From: an uncultured Halomonas sp.
GTDB taxonomy: Bacteria; Pseudomonadota; Gammaproteobacteria; Pseudomonadales; Halomonadaceae
DNA: 64,000 nucleotides
Direction: 5' to 3'
Assembly (NCBI RefSeq): GCF_946887195.1
Contig: NZ_CAMPKE010000001.1
Coordinates: forward strand, 1-64,000
Under the pieces are notes generated by a model. It was not told the origin of the DNA. It did no database searches and saw only the letters and a list, made by a program, of their open reading frames with translations. Both the position numbers and the translations under genes were made by a program. This document shows positions 1 to 7,600 of this stretch, piece by piece (within the stretch, counting starts at the first letter, position 1; every line of letters starts with the position of its first letter).

Positions 1-1114
1 GCTTTTCGTACTGATGTTGGTGCGAGTAGGCGGATGCCTGCGCCGCTAGCCGAGTGCCAAGGGCGTCGCGGTTAGGTGCTTGCAGTAGCTTTTCAATCTG
101 TGTGGCCCAGTTTTCGGGATCATCGTTATCCAATATCAATTCTGGAAAGCACTCTTGAAGCAGCTCGGATGCGCCCGTCCAGGTTGAGACAATCACCGGA
201 GTTTCGCAGGCCATAGCCTCAAGCACTACGCAGCCGAACTCTTCGATATGGGCCGGTAATACGAAAATATCGAGAGCGCCGTAAAGGCGCTCGACATCTT
301 GGACGGTCGTTTTCCAGGTAAAGCGCTCGCCTAGGCCGAGTGCATCGGCTTGGCGCTGATAGGGCGAAGCGTCATCCTTGCCAACCACCAAAAACCGGCA
401 GCGTTCAGGCAGGCGCGCATCAAGTAGTGCCGCGATCTCGACGAAAGCCGCAACGTTGCGCTTTTTGAAATTGCCGGAGGTGACCAAGCCAATGAGATAA
501 TCATCTTCGTCAACGCCGAGCGACGACCGCATGGCTTGGCGATCGTGGCGGGCATTGGCGGGATTGAACTGCTCGGGATCGTAGCCGGGGTAGCTGATTT
601 CCAGTTGGTCGTCGCCGATGCCGTAGCGAGCCCTGAAATCGTTGGCCATCATTTGGGAATTGACAGCCACACGCTTGAAGTGGCCTTGGGTCAACACATG
701 ATCGTGGATGGCGGCGACTTCATGGTTGCGCGGTAGCTCCCGGCCATGGATTCGCTGGCTGGCGAGATGAACGCAGTTATGCATATAAATAACGTCGTTG
801 CTTTCGACATCGCCATGGCTAACTAGCAAATCGGGGTGGTGGCGCTTGCACCAGGTTTGAACGCGGCGATTGAACCAGAAACGCCGAAATGCGCCTTTGA
901 ATGGCCAGCGAAGTAAACGAACTAGCGTAGCACCTTGGGCCTGGATTAGATCGATGCTGGCTTTCTCGGCCAGTACGATTACTCGATAGCCCATCTCGCC
1001 CAACAGAGCCATTTGATTAACGGCAATGCGTGAAGCGCCAGTATTTTTTTCGACTTGGCGGATGGCGATAACGGCCAGTGGTGGCTGGTTCTTTTGTGGT
1101 GCTGCGCTTTGCAT
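1..1114 (-). CDS. GT4-family glycosyltransferase (3' end outside window)
   Basis: Translated by hand from the minus strand, because the frame runs off the left edge: 371 codons are visible and no stop is reached. It should transfer a sugar from a nucleotide donor during LPS or other surface-glycan assembly in the cytoplasm. The N-terminal half has an acceptor-side Rossmann fold (LAVIAIRQVEK, then GEMGYRVIVLAEK). The C-terminal half has the GT-B donor site: GLVTSGNFKKRN, FLVVGKD, DIFVLPAHIEEFGCVVLEAMACETPV. The EEFGCVVLE stretch is the E-x7-E motif of GT4 retaining enzymes. The ATG at 1112-1114 follows AAGGGACG; an in-frame GTG lies seven codons upstream. It is divergent from parDE and separated from it by about 280 bases. 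Family is secure; the sugar and acceptor cannot be read from sequence. A WaaG-like LPS core enzyme is one possibility. Confidence 0.85.
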   Translation of the reverse strand, partial: MQSAAPQKNQPPLAVIAIRQVEKNTGASRIAVNQMALLGEMGYRVIVLAEKASIDLIQAQGATLVRLLRWPFKGAFRRFWFNRRVQTWCKRHHPDLLVSHGDVESNDVIYMHNCVHLASQRIHGRELPRNHEVAAIHDHVLTQGHFKRVAVNSQMMANDFRARYGIGDDQLEISYPGYDPEQFNPANARHDRQAMRSSLGVDEDDYLIGLVTSGNFKKRNVAAFVEIAALLDARLPERCRFLVVGKDDASPYQRQADALGLGERFTWKTTVQDVERLYGALDIFVLPAHIEEFGCVVLEAMACETPVIVSTWTGASELLQECFPELILDNDDPENWATQIEKLLQAPNRDALGTRLAAQASAYSHQHQYEK

Positions 1115-1160
1115 CGTCCCTTCGCTGATCGTCACGCGCCTGGCCCCGCGCCCGGCTGGG

Positions 1161-1193
1161 TGCATAGGCTACATTCTTAAGGCTGTTAAGAAT
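1161..1193 (-). promoter_or_regulatory. Candidate sigma70 promoter and palindromic operator of the glycosyltransferase
   Basis: On the minus strand TTAACA (1184-1189) and TATGCA (1161-1166) are separated by exactly 17 bases and lie about 50 bases upstream of the ATG. The -35 hexamer is inside a perfect 21-bp inverted repeat at 1173-1193 (arms ATTCTTAA and TTAAGAAT, spacer of 5), which would suit a dimeric regulator. Sequence match only; the -10 box is weak. Confidence 0.4.
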
Positions 1194-1212
1194 AGAGGAT
1201 CAACGCTAACAG

Positions 1213-1246
1213 GAGCGGCGGGCTATGTGCCCGCCGCTCTTTTTTT
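1213..1246 (+). terminator. Rho-independent terminator facing right
   Basis: Perfect 11-bp stem (GAGCGGCGGGC at 1213-1223 with its complement at 1229-1239), 5-base loop, then seven T at 1240-1246. The T-tract is only on the plus strand, yet no plus-strand gene lies upstream in the window. It either ends a small or antisense transcript or insulates the minus-strand glycosyltransferase from parDE. Confidence 0.85.
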
Positions 1247-1333
1247 GTTTCTTCTTTGGGTTCTTTGCGGAGTAACGTGATCAGCGCTCAAGTCCTTTTA
1301 TAAGCCAAGGCATGGTTCAAACGGGCATATTGC

Positions 1334-1362
1334 TTGAGTGATTCACTATTAATCACTATGAT
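1334..1362 (+). promoter_or_regulatory. parDE promoter with overlapping inverted-repeat operator
   Basis: TTGAGT (1334-1339) and TATGAT (1357-1362) are 17 bases apart. The spacer contains the inverted repeat AGTGATT-N7-AATCACT (1337-1357), and the left arm is itself part of GTGATTCAC. Overlapping short palindromes over a core promoter are what ribbon-helix-helix antitoxins of the ParD class bind during autorepression. The start codon is at 1396. Confidence 0.6.
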
Positions 1363-1395
1363 TGAATGCTAACCGTTTCAAGTAAGGAGATCGAC

Positions 1396-1665
1396 ATGGC
1401 CAAAACCGAAACTCGTGTGCTGACCGCACACGTCCCCGTCCCGCTGGCCGAGAAGGTGGACCAATTGGCCGATCGTCTCGAACGCTCGCGCGGCTGGATC
1501 ATGAAGCAGGCGCTTTCCTCCTGGATAATCCAGGAGGAAGAGCGCGACCGCCTGACCCTCGAAGCGCTGGCTGACGTGGATGCCGGTCAAGTCATCGACC
1601 ACCAGGCGGTGCAGGCTTGGGCGGATAGTCTCGGCACCGACGCACCCTTGCCGGCACCACGCTGA
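1396..1665 (+). CDS. parD: ParD-like ribbon-helix-helix antitoxin (89 aa)
   Basis: Antitoxin and autorepressor of a ParDE-type toxin-antitoxin pair. Residues about 5-50 form a ribbon-helix-helix DNA-binding unit: strand ETRVLTAHVPV, helix LAEKVDQLADRL, helix SRGWIMKQALSSWI. The acidic C-terminal part (from EEERDRLTLEAL onward) would wrap the toxin. The ATG at 1396 is chosen over one 30 bases upstream because AAGGAGA stands at 1384-1390, five bases before it. The stop overlaps the parE start by one base (TGATG), so the two are translationally coupled. The inverted repeats over the promoter support autorepression. Function is from family resemblance; the cognate partner is clear from context. 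Confidence 0.85.
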   Translation: MAKTETRVLTAHVPVPLAEKVDQLADRLERSRGWIMKQALSSWIIQEEERDRLTLEALADVDAGQVIDHQAVQAWADSLGTDAPLPAPR

Positions 1666-1940
1666 TGGAACTGAAGTGGACCAGCAAGGCGCTCTCCGAC
1701 TTGATGCGGCTTTACGAGTTCCTGGCGACGGTGAATCCTGCGGCGGCCGCGCGCACCGTCCAGTCGCTGACCAAGGCTCCGACGCTGCTGTTGAGCAACC
1801 CGCGCATCGGCGAGCAACTATTCCTATTCGAGCCGCGCGAGGTACGGCGTATTCTCATCGACCAGTACGAAATGCGGTACGAGATTGCGGGCGAGATGGT
1901 CTACGTGTTGCGTTTGTGGCATACACGGGAAAAGCGGTAA
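1665..1940 (+). CDS. parE: ParE/RelE-superfamily toxin (91 aa)
   Basis: Toxin of the pair. The typical ParE features are present: LKWTSKALSDLMRLYEFL at the N terminus, then NPRIGEQL, followed by the strands EVRRILIDQYEMRYEI and VYVLRLWHTREKR, the arginine-rich C-terminal strand of the fold. The length fits ParE (90-105 aa). Characterised ParE proteins poison DNA gyrase, while RelE relatives cut mRNA at the ribosome. The fold does not by itself separate the two, but the ribbon-helix-helix antitoxin points to ParE. It starts on the last base of the parD stop. About 100 bases follow before the convergent hipA stop, with no clear terminator. Confidence 0.85.
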   Translation: MELKWTSKALSDLMRLYEFLATVNPAAAARTVQSLTKAPTLLLSNPRIGEQLFLFEPREVRRILIDQYEMRYEIAGEMVYVLRLWHTREKR

Positions 1941-2048
1941 GGATCCCAGGTCGGCGCAGCGACCGATATTTGCAGAAAGCTGAGCCCGCGGCGGCGGCGG
2001 AGATAGAGGCGCCACGTGCCGACGCTAGGCATTGATTCAAGCTATTAC

Positions 2049-3320
2049 CTACCAACGCGCTGCTTTTCGGCATTGCCGTTCGATATGGTGGCGCTGTTGT
2101 TGCAATCGCCTCCAGCCCTGCTCGCTCAGCCCCGCGTTGGCTAGTGCGTCCTGTAGGTCTTGCGAGTCGATGAGTTCGGATAACCTGACAGCCAGTTGCG
2201 CGATCTGGCGTTTGACGAAGGGGTAACTGAAGCCGCATTCATTGGCGAATGCCTGCCAATCACGAGGCAAGAGCTGCTGCGAGTTGAACTGCTCGCCGAT
2301 CGAGAAGGCGAGGCCGGGGTGATAGCCCAGCACGACGGTGCCAACCAGGTCGTAGGCTGGTGCCATAGTCCAGTTGCCTGCGCTGTCTTGTAGCAGGGAT
2401 ACGTTCTTGGCATGCCCATCGCTATTGCCGACCAGAACATTGAAAATTTGCCACAGCAGCAGTTGTTGGATGGATTTCGCGGCTGGACGGCAGACTTGCC
2501 GCACCGTTTGAGCGCATTGGCCGAAGGCCGGGCCATTCGGCACCTGGTATTTCTGGGTACGTGCAAGGCCCATGGCCTGGCATAAGTCTTCCTGGTGAAG
2601 GCGGCGTAGGTTCTCGGTACCGATGCCGCTTCGGTCATAACGTTCGACCAGCAGGTAAGCCTGGCGTCCGGCATGGCATATCTCGGTGCGTGCGCAGGGC
2701 AAGCCGGCCAGGTTGGCCAGGGTGTTTAGATACAGTTCGTTGAGGATAACGGCTTCTCTGCCTTCCACGGCGAATTTCAGAATGTGGGAAGACGCTGCGG
2801 CACCGCGTGGCAGATACATTTCACCGGACGTGATCAGCACCGGAATCTTGTCTTGCGCCCCTGCCAGTGAAAGGCGTGGGCGTATCGTTGGGTCGTCGCC
2901 GGCCATCAGCGCGTATCGCTCACGGTACGCTGCCCATTGTGCCAGCTTGTCGTGTGGAAGCGGCTGGTATTCACCTTCTTGAACGGGTAATTGTTCCGGC
3001 GGGAGAATGACCAGGGCGCCGGCACAGTCGCCACCGATCGCTTCGAGCAGGGAAAAATCGTCATCCACGATGCCAAGCCGCTTGATCAGCGCGGCTCGAG
3101 CCTGCTCCTCGGGCAATAGATTCCCGAACCAGCGGTGTGCCCGTTGGTCTTCAGGGGGCCAGGTTTTTTTATCGATAGGTAGGCTGTTGGAAATGGCGGA
3201 GCCTGTCGCCATCCAGGCGTCGTCATAATCGAAACCCATCAGCCGCTCGTCATCGCCTCGCCAAAGGGCTCCTACCAGGCGGTTGCCATGCCATACATTA
3301 AGCGTATCGCGGCGGTTCAC
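2049..3320 (-). CDS. hipA: HipA-family serine/threonine kinase toxin (423 aa)
   Basis: HipA kinases phosphorylate a translation factor (glutamyl-tRNA synthetase in E. coli) and push cells into dormancy. All core elements are visible: an N-terminal subdomain (LNVWHGNRLVGAL), the LSLAGAQDKIPV loop whose serine corresponds to the autophosphorylated Ser150 region, the nucleotide-binding lysine segment SHILKFA, the catalytic loop NSDGHAKNVSL (Asp and Asn), and the metal-binding APAYDLV. Length is normal for a full HipA (about 420-440 aa), so it is probably an intact kinase and not one of the split HipST forms. The start is GTG at 3318-3320, overlapping the hipB stop as GTGA, a coupled pair with the antitoxin first. 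The actual target is unknown. Confidence 0.9.
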   Translation of the reverse strand: MNRRDTLNVWHGNRLVGALWRGDDERLMGFDYDDAWMATGSAISNSLPIDKKTWPPEDQRAHRWFGNLLPEEQARAALIKRLGIVDDDFSLLEAIGGDCAGALVILPPEQLPVQEGEYQPLPHDKLAQWAAYRERYALMAGDDPTIRPRLSLAGAQDKIPVLITSGEMYLPRGAAASSHILKFAVEGREAVILNELYLNTLANLAGLPCARTEICHAGRQAYLLVERYDRSGIGTENLRRLHQEDLCQAMGLARTQKYQVPNGPAFGQCAQTVRQVCRPAAKSIQQLLLWQIFNVLVGNSDGHAKNVSLLQDSAGNWTMAPAYDLVGTVVLGYHPGLAFSIGEQFNSQQLLPRDWQAFANECGFSYPFVKRQIAQLAVRLSELIDSQDLQDALANAGLSEQGWRRLQQQRHHIERQCRKAARW

Positions 3321-3571
3321 CCTTTCGCCTCCTCGGGTGGATAAGCAACGAGCTCGATCCCCAAGGTCTCGAGAACCCGCAGGATGCGCACGAAGCTGCA
3401 GGTCTCGCGGCCGTTCTCCAGTTCGCTGAGAAAGCGGATACTGAGGCCGCAGAGGCCCGCCAGGGTTTCCAGCGTTAGCCCTTGGCTTTTCCGCGTTTCA
3501 CGGATCAAGAGGCCGATCGCCTTCGCATCGCTAATCCGGATAGCTCTCGGCCCTTCGCAATCTTTCACCAT
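3317..3571 (-). CDS. hipB: HipB-like Xre-family antitoxin (84 aa)
   Basis: DNA-binding antitoxin and repressor for hipBA. Residues about 17-75 are a Cro/C1-type helix-turn-helix (IGLLIRETRKSQGLTLETLAGLCGLSIRFLSELENGRETCS), with the recognition helix in GLSIRFLSELENG. A short C-terminal tail (GIELVAYPPEEAKG) would contact HipA. The ATG at 3569-3571 is preferred: longer in-frame starts would run through the operator palindrome, and the family normally begins close to the HTH. The gene precedes hipA and overlaps it by four bases. Three near-identical palindromes directly upstream are its likely binding sites. Confidence 0.85.
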   Translation of the reverse strand: MVKDCEGPRAIRISDAKAIGLLIRETRKSQGLTLETLAGLCGLSIRFLSELENGRETCSFVRILRVLETLGIELVAYPPEEAKG

Positions 3572-3582
3572 GATGATCTCTA

Positions 3583-3697
3583 ATTTCCCGAATGGGAAAT
3601 ATAGCATGGCTTGCAAGCTAATGTGAGCGAATTTTCCCAATTGGGATAATATTGAGATTACGGCACTTTATGCCTTGAAAATTTCCTGATTGGGAAA
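3583..3697 (-). promoter_or_regulatory. Three evenly spaced HipB operators upstream of hipBA
   Basis: Three palindromes of form TTTCC-N6-GGAAA lie at 3584-3599, 3633-3648 (right arm GGATA) and 3682-3697. Their centres (3591.5, 3640.5, 3689.5) are exactly 49 bp apart. They resemble the E. coli HipB operator architecture (TATCC-N8-GGATA) but with a 6-bp spacer. A TATATT on the minus strand (3598-3603) overlaps the first site and could be the -10 box. Confidence 0.7.
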
Positions 3698-3715
3698 TTT
3701 GCGAGCTAAGAAAGC

Positions 3716-3757
3716 AAAAGAGCGGCGGGCCAATGATGAAGTACCCGTCGCTCTTTT
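3716..3757. terminator. Bidirectional hairpin terminator after higBA
   Basis: Arms 3716-3729 and 3744-3757 pair over 14 bp with one G-U, with an A-run on the left and a T-run on the right, so it works on both strands. It lies just after the end of higA and before the hipBA operators, so it should stop higBA transcription from entering hipBA. It shares the 11-mer GAGCGGCGGGC with the terminator at 1213. Confidence 0.8.
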
Positions 3758-3787
3758 TGGTTATTGAATCTAGCAAGCCGGGGATAG

Positions 3788-4153
3788 CTATGCCGCAGCT
3801 TGGCTCATAAGGGTGTCATACGGAATCTTTAGCCCGTCGTGGAGCCGCTTGATCATTCGTAGGCTGAGTCTGCGCTTACGGTTGAGCACTTCCGAAACGC
3901 GTCCGCTTGAGCCGATATAGGCTTCTAGATCACGTTGTGTCAGACCCTGTTGCTCCATATGAAACTTGATAGCCTCGATAGGATCAGATGGGCCAATCGG
4001 ATAATGCTCGTCTTCGTAGCGCTCAATCAGGATTGATAGCACTTCGATCTCGTCGGCTTCGGGGGAGCCTTCCTCAGCAGCCCAAAGCTCTTCCATGCGC
4101 GCGAAAGCCCGATCAAGATCAGTATCGTTATGGATAGGCCGAATACTCATCAT
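3788..4153 (-). CDS. higA: HigA-like antitoxin with HTH (121 aa)
   Basis: Antitoxin of a HigBA pair. The N-terminal part (MMSIRPIHNDTDLDRAFARMEELWAAEEGSPEADEI, given here in outline) is acidic and likely contacts the toxin. The C-terminal part has an Xre-type HTH: AIKFHMEQQGLTQRDLEAYIG, SSGRVSEVLNRKRRLSLRMIKRLHDGLKIP. This toxin-contact-first, HTH-last order is that of the E. coli HigA (YgjM) class. Its ATG overlaps the higB stop as ATGA. The toxin gene precedes the antitoxin, as usual for hig loci. Either of two adjacent ATG codons could be the start. Confidence 0.85.
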   Translation of the reverse strand: MMSIRPIHNDTDLDRAFARMEELWAAEEGSPEADEIEVLSILIERYEDEHYPIGPSDPIEAIKFHMEQQGLTQRDLEAYIGSSGRVSEVLNRKRRLSLRMIKRLHDGLKIPYDTLMSQAAA

Positions 4154-4446
4154 ATAGTCTCCGCATTAACTTGGTCATACTGGGCGTGAGTGCCGACGAA
4201 GCGAACCCAAGCGATTTGCTGTGTATATCGGATCGACACAATGACGCGATACTTGTTGCCTCCGATGTTGAACACGGCGCGACCGCCCTTGAGAATGCTG
4301 GCCGTTCTTATCTCGGCTTTCAGTTCTTGCGGCGTCGCCCATGACGCCTTGGACATCATGCTGTGCCACTCAGTGAGAGGAATGGCTGCGTCGTCATAAC
4401 CCCGCTCCCAAAACTCTCTTAATGTGCGCTTGGCAATGACCCGCAT
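4150..4446 (-). CDS. higB: HigB-family mRNA interferase toxin (98 aa)
   Basis: RelE-superfamily toxin of the HigB_toxin type, expected to cleave mRNA at the ribosome. Diagnostic segments are MRVIAKRTLREFWERG at the start, GGRAVFNIGGNKYRVIVSI in the core (the FNIGGNKYR stretch is highly characteristic), and WVRFVGTHAQYDQV near the end, with the THxxYD motif. The ATG at 4444-4446 follows GGGAGGAAAA. Length matches the family (95-105 aa). It is divergent from the large exoprotein gene, with about 240 bases between them. Confidence 0.9.
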   Translation of the reverse strand: MRVIAKRTLREFWERGYDDAAIPLTEWHSMMSKASWATPQELKAEIRTASILKGGRAVFNIGGNKYRVIVSIRYTQQIAWVRFVGTHAQYDQVNAETI

Positions 4447-4451
4447 TTTTC

Positions 4452-4466
4452 CTCCCGTTTTGGGAG
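4452..4466 (-). promoter_or_regulatory. Inverted repeat overlapping the higB ribosome-binding site
   Basis: CTCCC-N5-GGGAG at 4452-4466. On the minus strand the right arm is part of the GGGAGG ribosome-binding site of higB. It could be a HigA operator or a small hairpin that limits toxin translation. Confidence 0.4.
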
Positions 4467-4579
4467 AATCTTAGTCCTCGCTAAACACCGCGTCAAGTAA
4501 TGGCGATCGCCTTGCGCCGGTACGACGGCTCATTACCATTTGATGGATGTCAGCCGTTCAGCGCCAAGGTTACCTTTCG

Positions 4580-4608
4580 TTGACATATGACTACACAAGG
4601 TAAATAAT
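4580..4608 (+). promoter_or_regulatory. Strong sigma70-like promoter of the two-partner secretion locus
   Basis: A perfect TTGACA at 4580-4585, a 17-base spacer, and AATAAT at 4603-4608 (five of six consensus bases). It would give a leader of about 70 bases before the ATG at 4687. No competing promoter of this quality was seen in the 240-base gap. Confidence 0.75.
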
Positions 4609-4686
4609 TTACATTGCGTTACTAATGCCAGGGCGGCGGTGTTATCCGGACGGACCAAAGAATTTAAAAATAACAAGGTGAGTTAG

Positions 4687-7600
4687 ATGAGCCGTAACGA
4701 TAGCCGCCGAAAGGCACAGCTTAGCGTTCGCGCGCCCAAGGGTTTTACCTTACCGGCCCGTACGGCCATCAGTACCGCGATTGCAGCCGCCCTGGGCGTC
4801 ACTCCTGGCCTGGCATTCGCCAATACCATTACCCCGGATGGCCGAACGGCAACCGTCATCGATGTCAACGGCACGCTGACCGACATCACCACCGGTACGA
4901 TTCGTGGCGCCAACGCGTTCAACTCCTTCCGAGATTTCCAGCTTTCATCGGGCAACACCGTCAACCTGCACTTGCCCGGTGGCACCGATAACCTGATCAA
5001 CCTGGTGACCGATAGCCGAGCGGTCATCGATGGCACGCTCAATAGCATCAAGGCGGGCCGAATCGGCGGCAACGTCGTGTTTGCCGACCCGCACGGCATC
5101 GTCGTCGGGGCGAGCGGCGTGGTGAACGTGGGCAGCCTGATGCTGACGGCACCCTCGGCGGCATTCATGGACCAACTGATGGATGCCGATGGCAATATCG
5201 ACGATGCCGCCGTGGAGCGCCTGCTCGCCGGTGAGGCACCGCTCTCATCGGACCCCACGGGCGTTATCGAGATCAACGGAACGATCAATGCCTTCGGCGC
5301 CGTGGCGATCGAAGGGCAGGGCGTGGTATTGACCGGTAACCTGCGCGCGGGGACCGACGCAGCGCACAAGGCGCTGTTCCATGCTGCCGTCAATACGGAT
5401 GGCATCGCCGAAGCCGTCGACGCCACGGTAGCCAATGGCCAAATCATCATCCGGGCGGCGGCGGACGTCAGCGTTTCCGGCTTGGCGGACGCTTCCTCCG
5501 CTGAAACCGGCGGTGGCGGCGGTACGATCCGTGTGCGCGCCGGGCGCGATATCTCGCTCCAGAATGGTGCGGTGCTGGCTGCGGCCGGCGCGGACGACGG
5601 CGGCGACGGCGGTACTATCGATATTTGGGCCGACCGGGATGCCACGGTCGCGGCCGAGGCGCGTTTCGACGCATCCGCCGGCGCCACCGGAGACGGCGGC
5701 TTCATCGAGGTCAGCTCGGCGCGTAACGTCAGCCTCGACGGCCTCAACGCCGATCTCGGCGCAGGGGCCGGCGGCGAGGCGGGCGAGTTTCTGATCGACC
5801 CGATCTCCGTCACCGCCGGGTCCACCGCCTATTACACCAACGGCGGCGACGTCACCATCATCGCGTCCGACAGCATCACGCTGGAAGCCGGGGCCATCAT
5901 CAATACCCGCCACATCGAAGGCGGTGCCGGCGACGCCGTGCTCGTCGGCGAACTGGGCGATCCGGACGACAACCCGGCCGGCCTGACCAACCCGACGCTG
6001 GCGGATGCGCTGAGTACCGCCTCGGTCGGCGATTCCGGCAATGTCACGCTGCAAGCCCCGGAGATCATCGTCGGCGAGAATGCCGCGATCAACACCTTCG
6101 CCACCGACGGCTTCGACGCCGGCGACATCACGCTCACATCCGGCGACAACTTCACCTGCAATATCTGCAAAGTATCGGACGTAGGCGATTATTTCGAGAA
6201 CATTACCGACATAGGCACGCCGCTGACCGCCGCCTCCACCGACGATGTCTCGATCACCGTGGCGGCTGGCGCCGAACTCGATGCGCGCTATCGCGACCGG
6301 GCCGGTTACACGGGCGACGCCGGCCAGGGCGGCGATGTCACGCTGCGTGCCGAAGCCTCCGACATGCAGGTCGCCGGCTTCTCCCTCGCGGGTGCGTCGG
6401 TCCTCGTCAACGGCGCCTTGCGTGGTGCGAACGTGAACGTGACCGCCTCCGCCGACGCGGGCGTGGACTTCGCATGGCTGGCGACGCTTCTGGACCCGAT
6501 GAACCCGAACCCGCCGCTCACGCTGCTCCAGGAGATGGCTAACAGCGACGTCCAGGCATTCCACCAGAATGCCATCGAGAACGCGGACGACGTGACCGAC
6601 GTTACGAACCTGCTCGGCGTCCTCGGTCTGCCGGTAACCGCCGGCGTGGCCATTGCCGATGCCAACGTCAAGATCGGCAACGATGCGATCATTCAGGCCA
6701 CCGGCGACGTCGACATCGATGCCGAGGCAACCCGCACGGTACTCGGTACTCCCGGTGCCGGGCTACTCACCGGCACGATACCGGAACTCGGGTTGAGCGC
6801 CATCTACGGCCACATCGAAGGCACCACCTCCGCATTGGTGACTGGCGATGCACAGATCACGGCCGGCGGTGCGCTGAGCGTTACCGCGACCAGCGAAAAC
6901 ACCATGGAAGTCGGCTCGGCGGCAATGGTCACGCAGGCGAAAACGGGCGTTAAAACGAAAGGCAACACATCACTCGCCTTCTCGGCCGGCATGAGTTATG
7001 TGGACGTGACCACCGAGGCCGTGATTGGCAGTGACGCACAAATTCACGATGCCGGTGCCGTCGAAGTCCGCGCCACGGGCGTGGATAAATTCACCACCGA
7101 GGCCTCCAGCCTGGCGGTCACACCCACGTCCGGCGCCAGCGCCAAGGCCCAGGGCGGCGTCACGGCAGCGGTCTCGCTGTGGTCCACCGATGTGCTCGCC
7201 GCGTTTGATGCGCGCCTGGCGAATGGCGTGAGCATCGGTTCGCTGGACGTCGTCGCCGACAGCATCGCCGAGACCCACGTCACCAAGACCACGGTGCAAA
7301 CCGGGAACAACGTCTTCGACTACCTGCTCGGCACGCCGGCAAACCGGCAAGCCGCAATAAGCGGCCTCATTTCCGGCGCCCTGGGCAAGACCGGCGGAGC
7401 CGGTGCACCCAAGTTCGCCGCCGCCGCCTCGATCACGGTGAGCGAGCAGAGCGCCACCGCGCGCATCGGCGAGGGCGCCGTGGTTCGGGCCGATGGCGAT
7501 GTAACGGTGCGCTCGCGCGTCGTCGATCAGGGCATTCGCAGCATTTCGGATAGCCGCGTCAACTCCACCGGCCCCGGCGCGGCCAGCCTCTCCGGCAGCG

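Noticed and set aside
1580..2035. A 151-codon plus-strand frame over parE
   Set aside because: It overlaps parD and parE in another frame, has low-complexity composition and no ribosome-binding site; parD and parE are convincing.
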